The notes under the pieces are model-generated. The model was not told the origin of the DNA, made no database searches, and saw only the letters and a list, made by a program, of their open reading frames with translations. A DNA stretch of 64,000 nt from Sanguinoderma infundibulare (Eukaryota > Basidiomycota > Agaricomycetes > Polyporales > Polyporaceae), in NCBI GenBank assembly GCA_032821775.1, contig JAVLRN010000006.1, positions 868,001-932,000 on the forward strand, read 5' to 3'. The position numbers and the translations under genes are program-made. This document shows, piece after piece, positions 22,733-33,773 of the stretch (its first letter is position 1; each line of letters opens with the position of its first letter).

Positions 22733-24116
22733 CTTTGATGCGCGAGCTTCAACACTGAACACAACTGAACAAGGTCGGATAGCCCAAAGGAGTACAAGGG
22801 AGAGAAGAACAACGGCCAGCACCTTTCCAGGCTCCCGCGTAAACCCTCTTATACCGCGCCGTCACGATTGTCCCGCAACAAATTGAGCGCATCCGTACCA
22901 GCGTACGGGCACTCATCCTGCTTAGATGGTAGTTTCCCGCCTCAGAAGGACGAAAGTGACGTGCGCCGCATCAAACGTCAGCAAAGTTCCGCCTGGCCAG
23001 TACAGTACGAGCCGTACGCGTAGCCACGGCACGTCCTCCATTCTACAGAATTCCGTGGAACTAGGGACTCGTCATCTAGCCCACCACGCTTGACAGAGAA
23101 GCAGGCCGGTGTCCTAGATGTCTCAGCATAGCCTGCTCCAGGAAGCCAAGTTAGAAAGCCGGCATGCACAGGGCGTGTTCTGAGCGCGTCAGAATCACGG
23201 TTGCACGCGACAAGGTTTAATGCGCAGCCGCATTTAGGAGAGGAGAACCGCAGAAGACGCGGTGGAAGGCACGCACCTCCCCACGCAAGGCAGGAGGGCG
23301 ATGGCGCTTGGCGTAACGTGGCCTGCCGAAGGACAGCTACCAGAAGCGAATAATATAAAAACTCACCATAATACCATTAATTTCGTAGTTTAACGGTCAC
23401 AGAGACCGAGAATAGGTCCGTGGACACGCCGGAGACCTGACAGCGGCGAGCCGGGTGCGTCACCATGAAGTTGTACCGGTGCCATTCGTCGTGGAACTCG
23501 GCGGTGGGCTTGCACTGTAGAATACAATGCGTCCTGAGCGATAGAAGTATTGAGGCCGGATGCACAATAAATGTCACCAGAGTAGGCCACCTTGTGTAGG
23601 CCCTGGTAACGTTGTCCCGACTCCAAGTTGGCTCCCATCCTCCCTTGTGTTGTTGAACACGTTGCAAGGACTGACAGCCTATGAGAGTGCATGGCGAAGT
23701 TGTACTAGACAATAGGTGACGCGAAGATGGCGAAGAACAACCAGTTGCCAGAGGACCGACGACGGGAAGGACAAGAGTCGGAGGACACAATCGCTGTGGT
23801 CCAAAAAGTCCAACAACGTATACCAAATTAGGACAATCACACTGATAGACGCCTTAACCACTGTTTCGGTCCGAGGACGTCCGACCTCAACCGCCCACGG
23901 CTCTTCCTGCATCCTTGCTGGGCTTGCCCAATTCTAAAAAAAAACGTATCTGAACAATTATATGGTCTCCTCAAATTCACGCGCCGAGTCCAACGATCTG
24001 GTGCGTCCGATCTTATTGATAAGTGGACAACGCTGGTCCCAAAGGGCCAAACTCCGCCGACACGAGGCTTTGACAAGTAGTACAGGATAAAATAAGCCGA
24101 AACATGCGCCTCACAA
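22733..24116. other. gene-free stretch
   Basis: Contains the promoter side of orphan gene 2 and the 3' flank of orphan gene 3. A minus-strand frame at 23377-23826 stays open for 149 codons but has no recognisable feature and no good splice partners, so I do not call a gene. Confidence 0.4.
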
Positions 24117-25805
24117 TCACGTCTTGAGATGGGCTGCCCGCTGCATGGCAGCGGGCGTACTACTGGGGGCGCCAGAAGTCGAAGTCGAAGCGTGTCCGAG
24201 TCCGCCTTGTCCGGATGGTATGCCTGGCACTCCGAATCCAGCTTCGTACACGAATTGAATACCAGATAACGGGTCCATCCTCTTACGCGGCGCCCGTTTC
24301 CGAGATTTGGGTGCCGCGTCGCCGCCCGAAGTCGTTCGGCGTGTTTTCTTCCGCTGGTCCATCGCTGAGCTGCCGCTGTTGACATCGCCTCCGCCCTTGT
24401 CCGCGGGACTGCTGCGCCTCCGCTCCCCCGCTTGCGGATTCTCCAGACCCAGCGGAGCGCGCCGCGTGTGGGGTCGTGGCGGTGACCTTTCGTCCGGATA
24501 TATGGGCGCTGGGCCTCTGATCGGCGGCGTGCATGCAGGAGGCTGTGGACCTGGCAGACCGATCGACTGGGTGTCTCCCGGGTGCAGACGTACGCCTCGG
24601 CACAAAGGGACGTTGAGCGTCGAGGGAACATCGTCCTGATTGTACGTATGACACCCGTCGGCGTTGTCGGGCAGACAAAAATTCGCTGATGCGAGGGGGA
24701 GCTGCGGTAGGCGATCGACAGACGGGGCGCCGCCGTAATAATGCGATGTGGTTGGAATGGAAGCTGGAGGATGATGGTGCGCGCCCACTCCTGGATTAGG
24801 CATCCCAGTGGGAGCGAGGCCTGTGCCGTACGCGGGGGCAGGGGGAAAGGCGAGGGGAGTTCCGGCAGGCGAAAGCATCGGTGCTGGGGGACACAGATAG
24901 GTGAGGTCTGGGCAAGAAGCGCGGCCCCGTTCCCATCCGGAACAGAATGGGATCAGGGTGGAGCGAGAAGACGGAAAATCAGCCTGAGGATTCATTTGCG
25001 CCGGAGTTGTTGTTTTGGGAAAGCGTTCGCGTGGTGCAGCAGCCGGAACGGGCAATAGAGTCGAAGGCAGAGATGGCGGAGGGTCGGCTTCATGCGTGTT
25101 TGGACCATGAATGGCCCTAACTAAGCGCATTCGGCTCTGAGGGTCGAGTTGCGGCCTAATCAACGCGAGCCAATGCTCTACGTCTGAAAGGGAGTAGGCG
25201 AACTTGACGTGACCTGGGCCAGGAGCGCCTGGGTAAATAGGTGCCTCGTTCAAGCGATATTGGGACGTCGGCATGATAAAGAGGCAGGGGAAAACCTCTA
25301 CTTGTGACGAAATCGTGACCGCGTCCGGAATACTCTGCTCAGGCGCAACGACGGAGTATACTCCCGGGGACTGTCCTTGCACGGATTCGACGTCGGGACA
25401 ACCTGAGGCAGAGTAAGCGGAGGGAGACATAAAATCGCACGAAGGCAGTTCCGCACCATGCAGTGGCACAGGCTCACTGTCTACCATTGCGACATTGGAC
25501 ACCACGTCAGGATATGGCACCTCTCGTTGTGACGATCCAGGCGACGGGAAGCTGTCAAGAGACTGGAGCATTTCGTCCAGACTGAGCTGAGGTCCGAGTA
25601 GCGCATGGCTTGGGGAATCGAAAACGACGTCCGGGAGTTGTGGAGATGAGTAGTCGGGGAAAAGCATGGAGGGGTCCAGCACATTATCTCTTGCGGCTAT
25701 CTGTGAGGGAGAAGCAGTCAGAAACATCTACTGCCTACTCAAACAACGGAGAGTGGTTATTACGCTGTTCGCGCTGGTCGAAATAGCGTTGGGAGCAGTG
25801 GTCAT
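24117..25805 (-). CDS. unrecognised Pro/Ser-rich protein (541 aa), orphan gene 3 of 3
   Basis: Two exons: 25764-25805 (MTTAPNAISTSANS) and 24117-25700, joined by a 63-bp phase-0 intron, giving 542 codons. The protein is Pro/Ser/Ala-rich, with acidic-hydrophobic patches near the N-terminus (LDPSMLFPDY, LSLDEMLQSLDSFP) that resemble transcription-activation segments. A basic tract sits near the C-terminus (DQRKKTRRTT .. KSRKRAPRKRMD). No DNA-binding fold is recognisable. A transcriptional-regulator role is only a guess from composition. It is transcribed divergently from COQ6 (about 500 bp apart). Confidence 0.65.
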
Positions 25806-26308
25806 TTGCAACTGAAGACCGCGTGGGTGCCAAAGTGATGCTGAGCAGTGGGGACCATTTTATACGGTCGTATGTGCCTTTTCATAATGCCGAGAGGAAG
25901 CGTCAGGATCTTCACGAGAGCACGAACCTGAACGTTGTTCAGGGGATTGGGAAAGTCTGACCGGACAGGAAAAAAATGGTCAGAGTCGGGTTCTACTGAT
26001 TTATGAGGTCGAGTCAGTTGTGAGGGGCTGTAAACAGCTAGGAAACATACCCATATGCATACTTCAAGTGTTTCCGCGGACGAATTGGAGACTCGCCACA
26101 ATAAGTACCCAACCGAATTTGGCATCGTTGGTTAGCCTACAAGTAGCTTGAAGGGTGCAAGTCCCAGGCCGGGCGAGACTGCCACGAGATGAGTATAGTC
26201 GGCAGACTCCGATGAGCCCATGTCCCATTGACGCTGTCCCCGATCCAGCGTCTGGAAGCTTGGTCCACTCCCTCCAGCGTTCGCCCATGCGTGTTCTCCC
26301 CCTTCATC
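25806..26308. promoter_or_regulatory. divergent promoter region between orphan gene 3 and COQ6
   Basis: The two start codons face away from each other across 503 bp. I see no specific regulatory motif that I would defend. Confidence 0.45.
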
Positions 26309-28312
26309 ATGCTCAGAGCCAGTGCGAAAGCTAGAAATATCGTCGGGTGCGCTCAACGCGTGCAATGGACACGGTTGCGAGCCATGGCTACAGCGGTCCC
26401 CCAGGAAAGCGACGTCGTCATTGTCGGCGGAGGACCTGCGGGGTTGGCTCTCGCAAGCGCACTCAGTACGTGCCGTTCTGTCTCTCCACGTTTGCGGTTT
26501 CTCATATGCTGTGCAGGCTCTGAACCCGTCATACGCGACACGCTCCGGGTCGTGCTCGTCGAGGCCGGTGACTTGAACAAAGTTCGCAACTGGAACGAAG
26601 GCACGAGCGCGTTCTCGAACCGCGTCAGTTCGATCACGAACGCGTCCCAGGCGTTCCTCGGAGGTGCGCCGAGCAGCGTTTTGTATCTCTGTGTGACGGT
26701 TCTCAACGTCGGACCAAGAGATCGGCGCGTGGGCGCATGTGGACGAGGGGCGGATATGTCCGATCGAAGAAATGCAGGTGCGTTTGCCCTGTCGCTCCTC
26801 TTGTCTGCGCCGTGGTCAGTGTGACATCTGTGGGGGCTAGGTTTGGGATGGGCTGTCGGACGCGCGGATTACGTTCTCCATGCAGGATGATCATACATCG
26901 TTCCTGCCTGGCGCGGAGCTGCAATCCAAGATGGCGACACTCACGGAAAACCTCAACCTCCAACGAGCACTTCTCAAGCACCTAGACAGCAGCGGGATGG
27001 TGGAATTGGCGGACAAGGTGAAGGTGCAGTCAATAGTGCGAGAAGAACGTGAGGGCGGGGGCTGGCCATTGGTTCACCTCTCGGACGGTCGGGTCTTGCG
27101 GGCGAGGCTACTCGTGAGTTATCCATTTGACTATGCCTCTTGCGTCTTTGACCCTCTCGTCAGGTTGGCGCAGACGGTTTCAATTCCCCAGTGCGCGCAT
27201 ATGCCGGCATCCAATCATATGGGTGGGCATACGACACTACGGCTATCGTCGCCACACTCTTTCACAATCCACGGACGTCCTTCCAGGCACCCAATACCGT
27301 AGCATACCAACGCTTCCTTCCCACTGGTCCCATCGCGTTCTTGCCCCTCTCCCCGACTGCTTCTTCGCTTGTCTGGTCTACGAAGCCTGACCTGGCTAAG
27401 GCGTTGCTATCCTCCGACCCTGCTGTCCTGGCCAGCATGATCAACGCTGCCTTCCGTCTCCCTGAGGTCTCCCTGAGGTACCTGCACAAGCAAATCCTGG
27501 ACTCCGCGAGCGCAGGCACTCCTCTCAGCCCCGAGCAACTCCACGGGGAAATCTCCTGGCGCGAACGCTCGCACCACATCGACCCGCGCTCGGCGTACTC
27601 CCTCACCGCGGACACGGGAGGCGTACCTCCGGAGGATGCCGACGCGCTTCCCCCCCTGGTGACGTCAATACAGCCAGGGACGGCCGCCTCTTTCCCGCTG
27701 CGATTCAGCCATGCGGACGAGTACATCGGGGACCGCACCGGGGCGCGGACCGTGCTGGTTGGAGATGCAGCGCATACCATTCACCCGCTGGCCGGACAAG
27801 GTCTCAACATGGGACTTGGGGATGTCGAGTCGCTCTTCAAGTGCATACACCGGGCAGTGCTGAACGGAGGGGACGTCGGTGAGTGTGTATTGCTGCTTTG
27901 CAGCGCTGTGATGTGACTGAAAGTTGCCATTTGTGAAGGTTCCCGTACGGCTCTCTTGCCGTATGCCCGGGAGCGCTATTTCGAGAACCACAAGATCTTG
28001 TCTGCGTGCGACAAGCTGCACAAGCTCTACTCTTTCACCTCCGAACCCATCGTATGGGCACGCTCCGTGGGAGTGGAGGTACTGAACGAGCTTGACTCCG
28101 TCAAGGCCGCCATGATGTTGAACGCCGGAAGCGTTCGCTCTCACAAGGGACCGTCTGGTCGGCAGATCGGAGCCAACTTCGCCGCAGACGCTGTCGAAAG
28201 CTTGGCCAAAGGCCTTGGTGGCGTGAACACACTCACGAGCGGGGTCGCCGCCATGATCGGGGAGGGCTTCCAAAGGGCGCTGCTGAGCATTGCAAAGTCG
28301 CGGCGAAGGTGA
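26309..28312 (+). CDS. COQ6: ubiquinone biosynthesis monooxygenase Coq6 (574 aa)
   Basis: Six exons: 26309-26465, 26517-26663, 26719-26777, 26841-27113, 27164-27878 and 27939-28312, with all phases consistent. Coq6 is the mitochondrial FAD-dependent monooxygenase that hydroxylates the ubiquinone ring precursor. Seen: a basic, amphipathic N-terminus typical of a mitochondrial targeting sequence (MLRASAKARNIVGCAQRVQW); the Rossmann FAD motif DVVIVGGGPAGLALASAL from about residue 35; the mid-protein VGADGFNSPVR block; and the second flavin motif VLVGDAAHTIHPLAGQGLNM near residue 412. The third exon (59 nt) restores AWAHVDEGRICPIEEMQVWD, a block Coq6 proteins share. The C-terminus contains a Ser/Gly-rich segment after the FAD fold. 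Confidence 0.93.
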
Positions 28313-28612
28313 CGGTGCGGAAATCCTGCTATTGCGTTCGCACGGTTTGTACATTCTTAAAGGCCGGCGCAATATAAATGCGAACCGACGATACCTCCAC
28401 ATTCATCACATTAACAGGCCCGCTATAGTAGATACAGCTGAATAGACTTCTTCCATGCGTACGGAAAGTCCCAGAGAACAATATGGTAGAGCTGACGAAA
28501 AGAAGGATGGTATATGCGATAAGTTGATGAAATAATGAGCCTCACGAACGACGACGGAAGGTATGGCTCCCCTTCGTTGGCGGTTGTATCTATAACCCAA
28601 AAGCTCCCGAAG
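28313..28612. other. short convergent intergenic region
   Basis: It lies between the COQ6 stop (plus) and the stop of the next gene (minus). No coding region or clear motif is seen. Confidence 0.5.
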
Positions 28613-29937
28613 TCATTGCCAGACGAGCTTGCCGTTCTCGTCAACGTAGGCCGACATGCCGCCACTCGTGGTCTTCTTGTTCGTCTTGGCCTGCTCAGTC
28701 ATACGAATCCGCTCGAGCTCGCGTTTGTGTTTGGCGAGCGTGGCTAACCGCTCCTCCTCGGCCTCCGCCTTGGAGGCCTTTTGGGCATCGCGCTTGGCGG
28801 CGTGCTGTCGTTGCTTCTTCGTGAGCGACTCGGGGGACTTTTGGACTGTCGGGGCTGACGCTGAGGGGGCGTTGTTCGCTCCTACGTAATGGAGGTCAAT
28901 TGAGTACGTGTCAAAACTCCCGAGCCGAGGGGCACGAGTGAATAGAAGGGAGGAAGAGGATAAGGCGACGGAGGGACACTTACTTTGGCGTCCGCGGCTC
29001 TTGACGACTCCCCATCCACCATCGTCCTCGCCGTCGGCGTCATTGGCGGTCCCCCGGGAGTCCACGTCCTCGTAATCGGCCCAGGAGAAGCCAGCTGCGG
29101 GGCGCTCGTCTGGCCGGGGCTTGATGCGCATTACGCGAGACAGCTCGGGGTAGTCAGGCTCTTCCAGCAAGCTGCGAGAGCGCGTGTAAGCACGGAGCCC
29201 ATTCTCGGACGACAAGACGACACCACTTACTCTTCGACGCCCGTCTTCCTCGGCTTGGGCAGGAGCCTCTCGGCGAGCGTCCTGCGGTGCTCCGCCTCGG
29301 CGAGCTGGCCCTCGTCCTCCGTCCGCTCCGTCACGGGCGACGAGTTGCCGGTGGTGACGGACGTCGCGATGTCGCTCGTCGAGACCTCCAACACCTGCGC
29401 CTGCGGGCTCCCCTCCGCCGCCACCCCGGCAACCGCAGCAGCATCACCTCCGACCACCTTCGCCGGCTTCTTCTTCGTCTCGACCTTTGTCCACCCGTCG
29501 TCGTCGAGCCTGCCCGCGCCGCCCTTCTTCGGCTTGGGTGCCGTGCGCGGTGCGGCCGAGGACTCGGGCGCGGTTGCGGAGGACTCGGACTGCGCGTCGG
29601 CGGGGACGGGGGTGCTCGAGCCCGCCTTCTTGGCGACCTTCTTCTTCTTCTTCGGCTTGGGGCGCTCCGCTTGCGGTTCGGACGAGGCGGGCTGCGTGTC
29701 GAAGTCGCCGGGGACGACGGCCGGGGGAGAGGAGACGTGGACGGGGGCATCCTTGTCGCCTGGCCCCGCCTTCTTCTTCTGCTTTTGCTTTTTCGAAGCG
29801 GGCGCGGAAGTGGAGGTGGAGGCAGATGGGGCGTGCTGCGGGACGGCGGGGGGTTTCTGGAGTTGGACGTAGCCGTACACGACAGCGCCGCCCAGGACGA
29901 CCGAGACGGCGGGCAGGTAGCTCTGGGCGGAACCCAT
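28613..29937 (-). CDS. N-terminally membrane-anchored Lys/Ala/Ser-rich protein of unknown function (387 aa)
   Basis: Three exons: 29231-29937, 28984-29171 and 28613-28881; introns 59 and 102 bp; total 388 codons. The N-terminus carries one hydrophobic segment (AVSVVLGGAVVYGYVQL, about residues 10-26) that could be a signal anchor. Then comes a long disordered part rich in Ala, Pro and Lys, with runs KKQKQKKK and KPKKKKK. The second half has recognisable-looking blocks: LEEPDYPELSRVMRIKPRP, GFSWADYEDV and DDGGWGVVKSRGR. It ends with a charged, probably coiled-coil helix (KRDAQKASKAEAEEERLATL) and GKLVWQ at the C-terminus. I do not recognise a named family. An ER or nuclear-envelope membrane protein is plausible from the anchor alone. 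Confidence 0.8.
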
Positions 29938-30523
29938 GGGGCGTCGGGTGCGTCTGAGGGGTGGTGGTGAAGCTAAGGAGCGTATGTACGAGGCACTGCC
30001 AGGGCTGGGATCGGGGGTGAGGAAAGGGAAGGCAGACTGAGACTGACGTGGTGTAATAATACGCGCTGCGCCGTGCCTAGGGACATTCGCTCCTCTAGAC
30101 ACGTCAACACACACAAACAGCGCGTCCACGAATAGCCAGCACAACTACTCATCTGCGGCCTTCCGTCTCACGCAAGGACCATGCGGTCGCTGCTGCGCGC
30201 CGGCAGTCCTTGAAGCTTCAGCTTCAGCCTCGAGCTCATGTAGAGAATGGAAGACACAGTCAAGTGCGCGCTGGGACCGCCGGTCCACCGCTATCAGCTT
30301 CGCAGATCTCCCGCATCGAAGAACTCTAGTTCGGTCTCCAAGTCAGGCCTAAAATGCCGGGATTGCAACACGATTGTTCGGCCTTGAGAAAACGTTCACA
30401 CATGGGTAGAAGTTTTACAGTGCAAGAGTGCATGCAATCATGGGGCATGTCATACTTAGTATTTGCAATACATGAGCGTGTAACAGCAGTGCCAGCGACA
30501 AAATGAGAGGAAAGGGAGAGTGC
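29938..30523. other. intergenic, no gene seen
   Basis: It separates the start of the membrane-anchored protein gene (minus) from the 3' end of the eL33 gene (minus). It should hold the promoter of the former. No motif is defended. Confidence 0.45.
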
Positions 30524-31265
30524 TTAGATGTTGGAGGGGTAAAGCATCTGTCGCAGCAAAGTCGCATACTCCGTGAGCGCGGCGCGAACCAACATACAAG
30601 AGTGCATGACGTACCACACGGACACTCGCGCCGAACGCGTGTGGGGGCAAGTTCGAGCTGAACTTCCCTTTTACGACACCAGAGCTGCCGTGCGGGCGGG
30701 TCACACGGCTGCATGAACACCATGTCGCTCAGAGTCAGCGATGCCTCGAGATTCCAAATGAACAAAGTACGCACCCCCAGATTACGCGGACCTTCGAGCC
30801 TTGGATCGCACGCTTTGCCCGATAAACATACGCGACACGCTACAAGACCAAACAGTTTATTCGATAGACTCAAACAGTTGTAAAAGGATGACATACCTTC
30901 CCAAGGTAAAACTGCGCATCCTCCTTCGTAGCGACACCCTCAATCTGAAGGAGGGAGGTGTTGGGGCGCGAGTTGCGCTTGGAGCGCTTGTGGCCGAGGA
31001 CGCGGCCCTTGGAGTACAGTCTACGACATTAGACGAGCGTAAGTCACCGGTTAGATCAAGAATAAGACCGAGGGATCCAGTAGCAGAGCAGGAGGGCAGA
31101 GTAAAGCGAGTCGAGTTTGAGGGGCATCCGTGTCGAGCGCCGTCATCCGATCCTCCCCAACGCCATCCATCCCGTTCCAAACGTCCAACATCCTCCCAAA
31201 GCTCCCAAAGCTCCCACAATACCGTTCTGCGGCACAGAAGCATAGTCTCACCTTGTGGATCCCAT
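30524..31265 (-). CDS. RPL33: 60S ribosomal protein eL33 (formerly L35A), 106 aa
   Basis: Five exons on the minus strand: 31252-31265 (14 nt, MGST plus two bases), 30897-31020, 30775-30839, 30615-30708 and 30524-30547 (MLYPSNI plus stop). Introns are 231, 57, 66 and 67 bp. The joined protein starts [20 protein letters not shown] and contains [39 protein letters not shown] and the C-terminal MLYPSNI, which is the eL33 family pattern over its full usual length (106-107 aa). It is a structural component of the large ribosomal subunit. The tiny first and last exons are typical of fungal ribosomal protein genes. The first intron, near the start codon, is the longest. Confidence 0.95.
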
Positions 31266-31799
31266 TGTTTTGTCGGTCGGCCGGTGTCGGATGTTGTGAA
31301 CTTGCTGCTGTCGACCACTTGCCAGAAGTTTGCCCCAACCTGTTAGTAGCGCCCGCCTCGGCAATGTCCGATGGCCACCCAAATCAGGTAGGTCCGAGGT
31401 TCACCCGAGCGCCCCATCCAAAAGCGAGTGCTCGTCGTCTTCACCCGTTCTCTCCTCACCATCGACGCAGCGACCAGCGCTGCACTCAGTCGTCGGCCTC
31501 TCTCGACTCGACGCACGAGTAACGGAGCGGTGGAAGAGCCACGTCCATCGCCATCGCGGTGGACATCCTCGGGACGCGGCGCGCTATTCTTGTAGGTAGT
31601 CGCATTTTGCTCGCTCAAGCGATCGTGTACTTGTCCGCGAGCTCAAACTGCAGGGAATATACATCCATCTATTCTGTCTCTGGCAATTCGCCGTCTGCCT
31701 TCTCCTAGCCGTATTGGGTGACTCGGTGCTCAGCGCTCACCTTTAATTAAGTATTTAGTGCCTGCAGCTCAGTAGGTTTTGCTGTCGACGTCCACCACG
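31266..31799. promoter_or_regulatory. divergent promoter region between eL33 and ARG7
   Basis: 534 bp separate the eL33 start (minus) from the ARG7 start (plus). An A/T-rich tract, TTTAATTAAGTATTTAG, lies about 45 bp before the ARG7 start. Small open frames here have no family features. Confidence 0.45.
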
Positions 31800-33304
31800 A
31801 TGCTCACCATACGTGGCGTGCCCGCCTTGTTCAAACGGTTCTCGTCCTCCTCGTCTCCGACAATCACCATCGTCACCAAGGCCACCCCGTCCAAGAGCCA
31901 CCTCCACTCCCCAATCCCCGACTCCGCTTTCCCTAAGGGGTATGCCCTCACCGGCCTGCACTGTGGCGTCAAGAAGAAGCCCGAGCTCCCGGACCTTGGC
32001 ATCATCCTCTCCACGTCCTCGCGCCCCACGAGCGCGGCGGCCTGCTTCACCCGCAATGCCTTCAAAGCGGCCCCGGTCCTCGTCTCGGAGCAAGTCCTCG
32101 CGCGCACCGGCGGCCGAGCGCGCGCCGTGGTCGTCAACAGCGGCTGCGCGAACGCGGTGACGGGCAAGCAGGGCATGGAGGACGCCTGGTCGATGGTGCG
32201 CGCCACAGACACCCTCCTCTCCGATCCCCAGTCCGCGAACGAGACCCTCGTCATGTCCACGGGCGTCATCGGCCAGAACCTCCCGATCGCGAAGATCCTG
32301 GCGGGCATCCAGTCTGGGACCCGCACCCTTGGCTCGACGTTCGCGGCATGGGAGGGTGCGGCGCGCGCGTTCATGACCACGGACACCTTCCCCAAGCTGC
32401 GCGCGCGGACATTCACGATCAACGGTAGGGAGTTCCGTTTGGCTGGCATGGACAAGGGCGCGGGCATGATCCACCCTGACATGGGTCCCCCAAGCGGCCA
32501 GCTCCACGCGACGCTCCTTGGATGCATCCTCACCGACGCCGCCGTCTCTCCTCGCAGTCTGCAATCGGCCCTGACCTACGCCGTGGACCGGAGCTTCAAC
32601 TCTATCAGCGTGGACGGCGACATGTCGACCAACGACACGATCATCGTTTTGGCGAACGGTGCGGCGACGGCTGCTGAGGAACCCGAGATCGACGAGGCGA
32701 CGGACCCAGAGGCGTACGAGGTGTTCAAGCAGGAGCTCACGTCGTTCGCCGCCGACCTCGCCCAGCTCGTTGTCCGTGACGGAGAGGGCGCGACGAAGTT
32801 CGTCACCGTCACCGTCGAGGGTGCGCCGACGTACAAGGACGCGCACGCGGTCGCATCGAGGATATCGACGTCTGCGCTAGTAAAGACCGCTTTGTTCGGG
32901 GAGGACGCAAAGTGGGTACAAGTCCGCCTTCGTCGGTGCTAGTTCGCTGATGTACGTGGTCTAACAGCTGGGGTCGCATCCTCGCTGCTACCGGCTCTAT
33001 TCCTCTGTCTCAACCCATAGTGCCATCGCGAGTGAACGTCTCGTTTATTCCTTCGGATGGGACAGCCCCTCTTCCTCTGCTCGTGAACGGTGAGCCCGAG
33101 AAGGTCGATGAAGCCCGCGCGTCGGAGATCATTGGCCAGGAGGACCTCGAGATCAGGGTGGAGCTTGGCATCGGTGCTGAGAGCGCAAAGTACTGGACGT
33201 GCGACTTCAGCTACGTAAGTTTCTCTATCTCCCTGCTCGTGCCCCAGAACTTGAACCTCGTTCTGCAGGAATACGTCCAGATCAACGGCGATTACAGGAC
33301 GTAA
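31800..33304 (+). CDS. ARG7: mitochondrial ornithine/glutamate N-acetyltransferase, ArgJ type (464 aa)
   Basis: Three exons: 31800-32911, 32968-33214 and 33269-33304. The protein is the bifunctional ArgJ enzyme of the arginine acetyl cycle, which moves the acetyl group from N-acetylornithine to glutamate (in some species it also uses acetyl-CoA). Seen: a Ser/Arg-rich presequence ([19 protein letters not shown]); [30 protein letters not shown]; and ATLLG with Thr near residue 238, the autoproteolysis nucleophile that splits ArgJ into alpha and beta chains. The splice at 32911/32968 restores EDANWGRIL, and the last exon gives the C-terminal [11 protein letters not shown], both standard in the family. 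Length fits the family (about 440-470 aa). Confidence 0.95.
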
Positions 33305-33773
33305 GGTTAGACGTGTGCTGTAAAAACCCGCTTTCCGTGGGCAATAGAATGATCATAAAATGCGATGTGCTAGGAATTAACACAACGACTCGACTCTCCA
33401 GGTGGAGTTGGACGTGCAGCTGCAGTTGCTAGCGTGTTTACTTGATCCGTGGGCCAAAGTGCCAGCGGCAACGGGCAACAAACGACCCCAACCCGATGGT
33501 GAGCTCGTCGGTGCGCAGCCATCGAAGGACGTCTTTGCGACGCCCCCGGCGCTGCCGCCAGTGGCGTCGAGTCGGCTTGGGGTGTAGAGGCGTCGGATCG
33601 TGAAAGGAATTGACAGCACTGAAGACAGAATCCCCAGAGGTCCATTACGTAATGGCCAATGTGTTGGGGATGCAAGGCGTCGGGGATCTTTGTCGCAGGC
33701 CTTATATTCGTCTGCATGCCCTTCTCCTCCTCCTTTGCCCCCCCGTACCATCCCCGCCTCCCCCCCTCCAGTC
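33305..33773. promoter_or_regulatory. region between ARG7 and ACC1 with candidate ACC1 promoter
   Basis: It holds the ARG7 3' flank and the upstream region of ACC1. A CCAAT box lies at 33656-33660, directly after a 14-bp palindrome, about 115 bp before the ACC1 start codon. No coding region. Confidence 0.5.
33642..33655. promoter_or_regulatory. palindromic TTACGTAA site next to a CCAAT box upstream of ACC1
   Basis: CCATTACGTAATGG is a perfect 14-bp palindrome. Its core TTACGTAA (33645-33652) is the type of site bound by fungal Yap/Pap1-like bZIP factors. It abuts CCAAT at 33656-33660. Binding is inferred from sequence alone. Confidence 0.45.

Noticed and set aside
31021..31251. Possible snoRNA in the long first intron of eL33
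   Set aside because: Ribosomal protein introns often host snoRNAs, but I found no paired C and D boxes or H/ACA elements with correct spacing.
31755..32846. 363-codon open frame on the minus strand
   Set aside because: Antisense to ARG7 exon 1, whose sense product has all ArgJ motifs.
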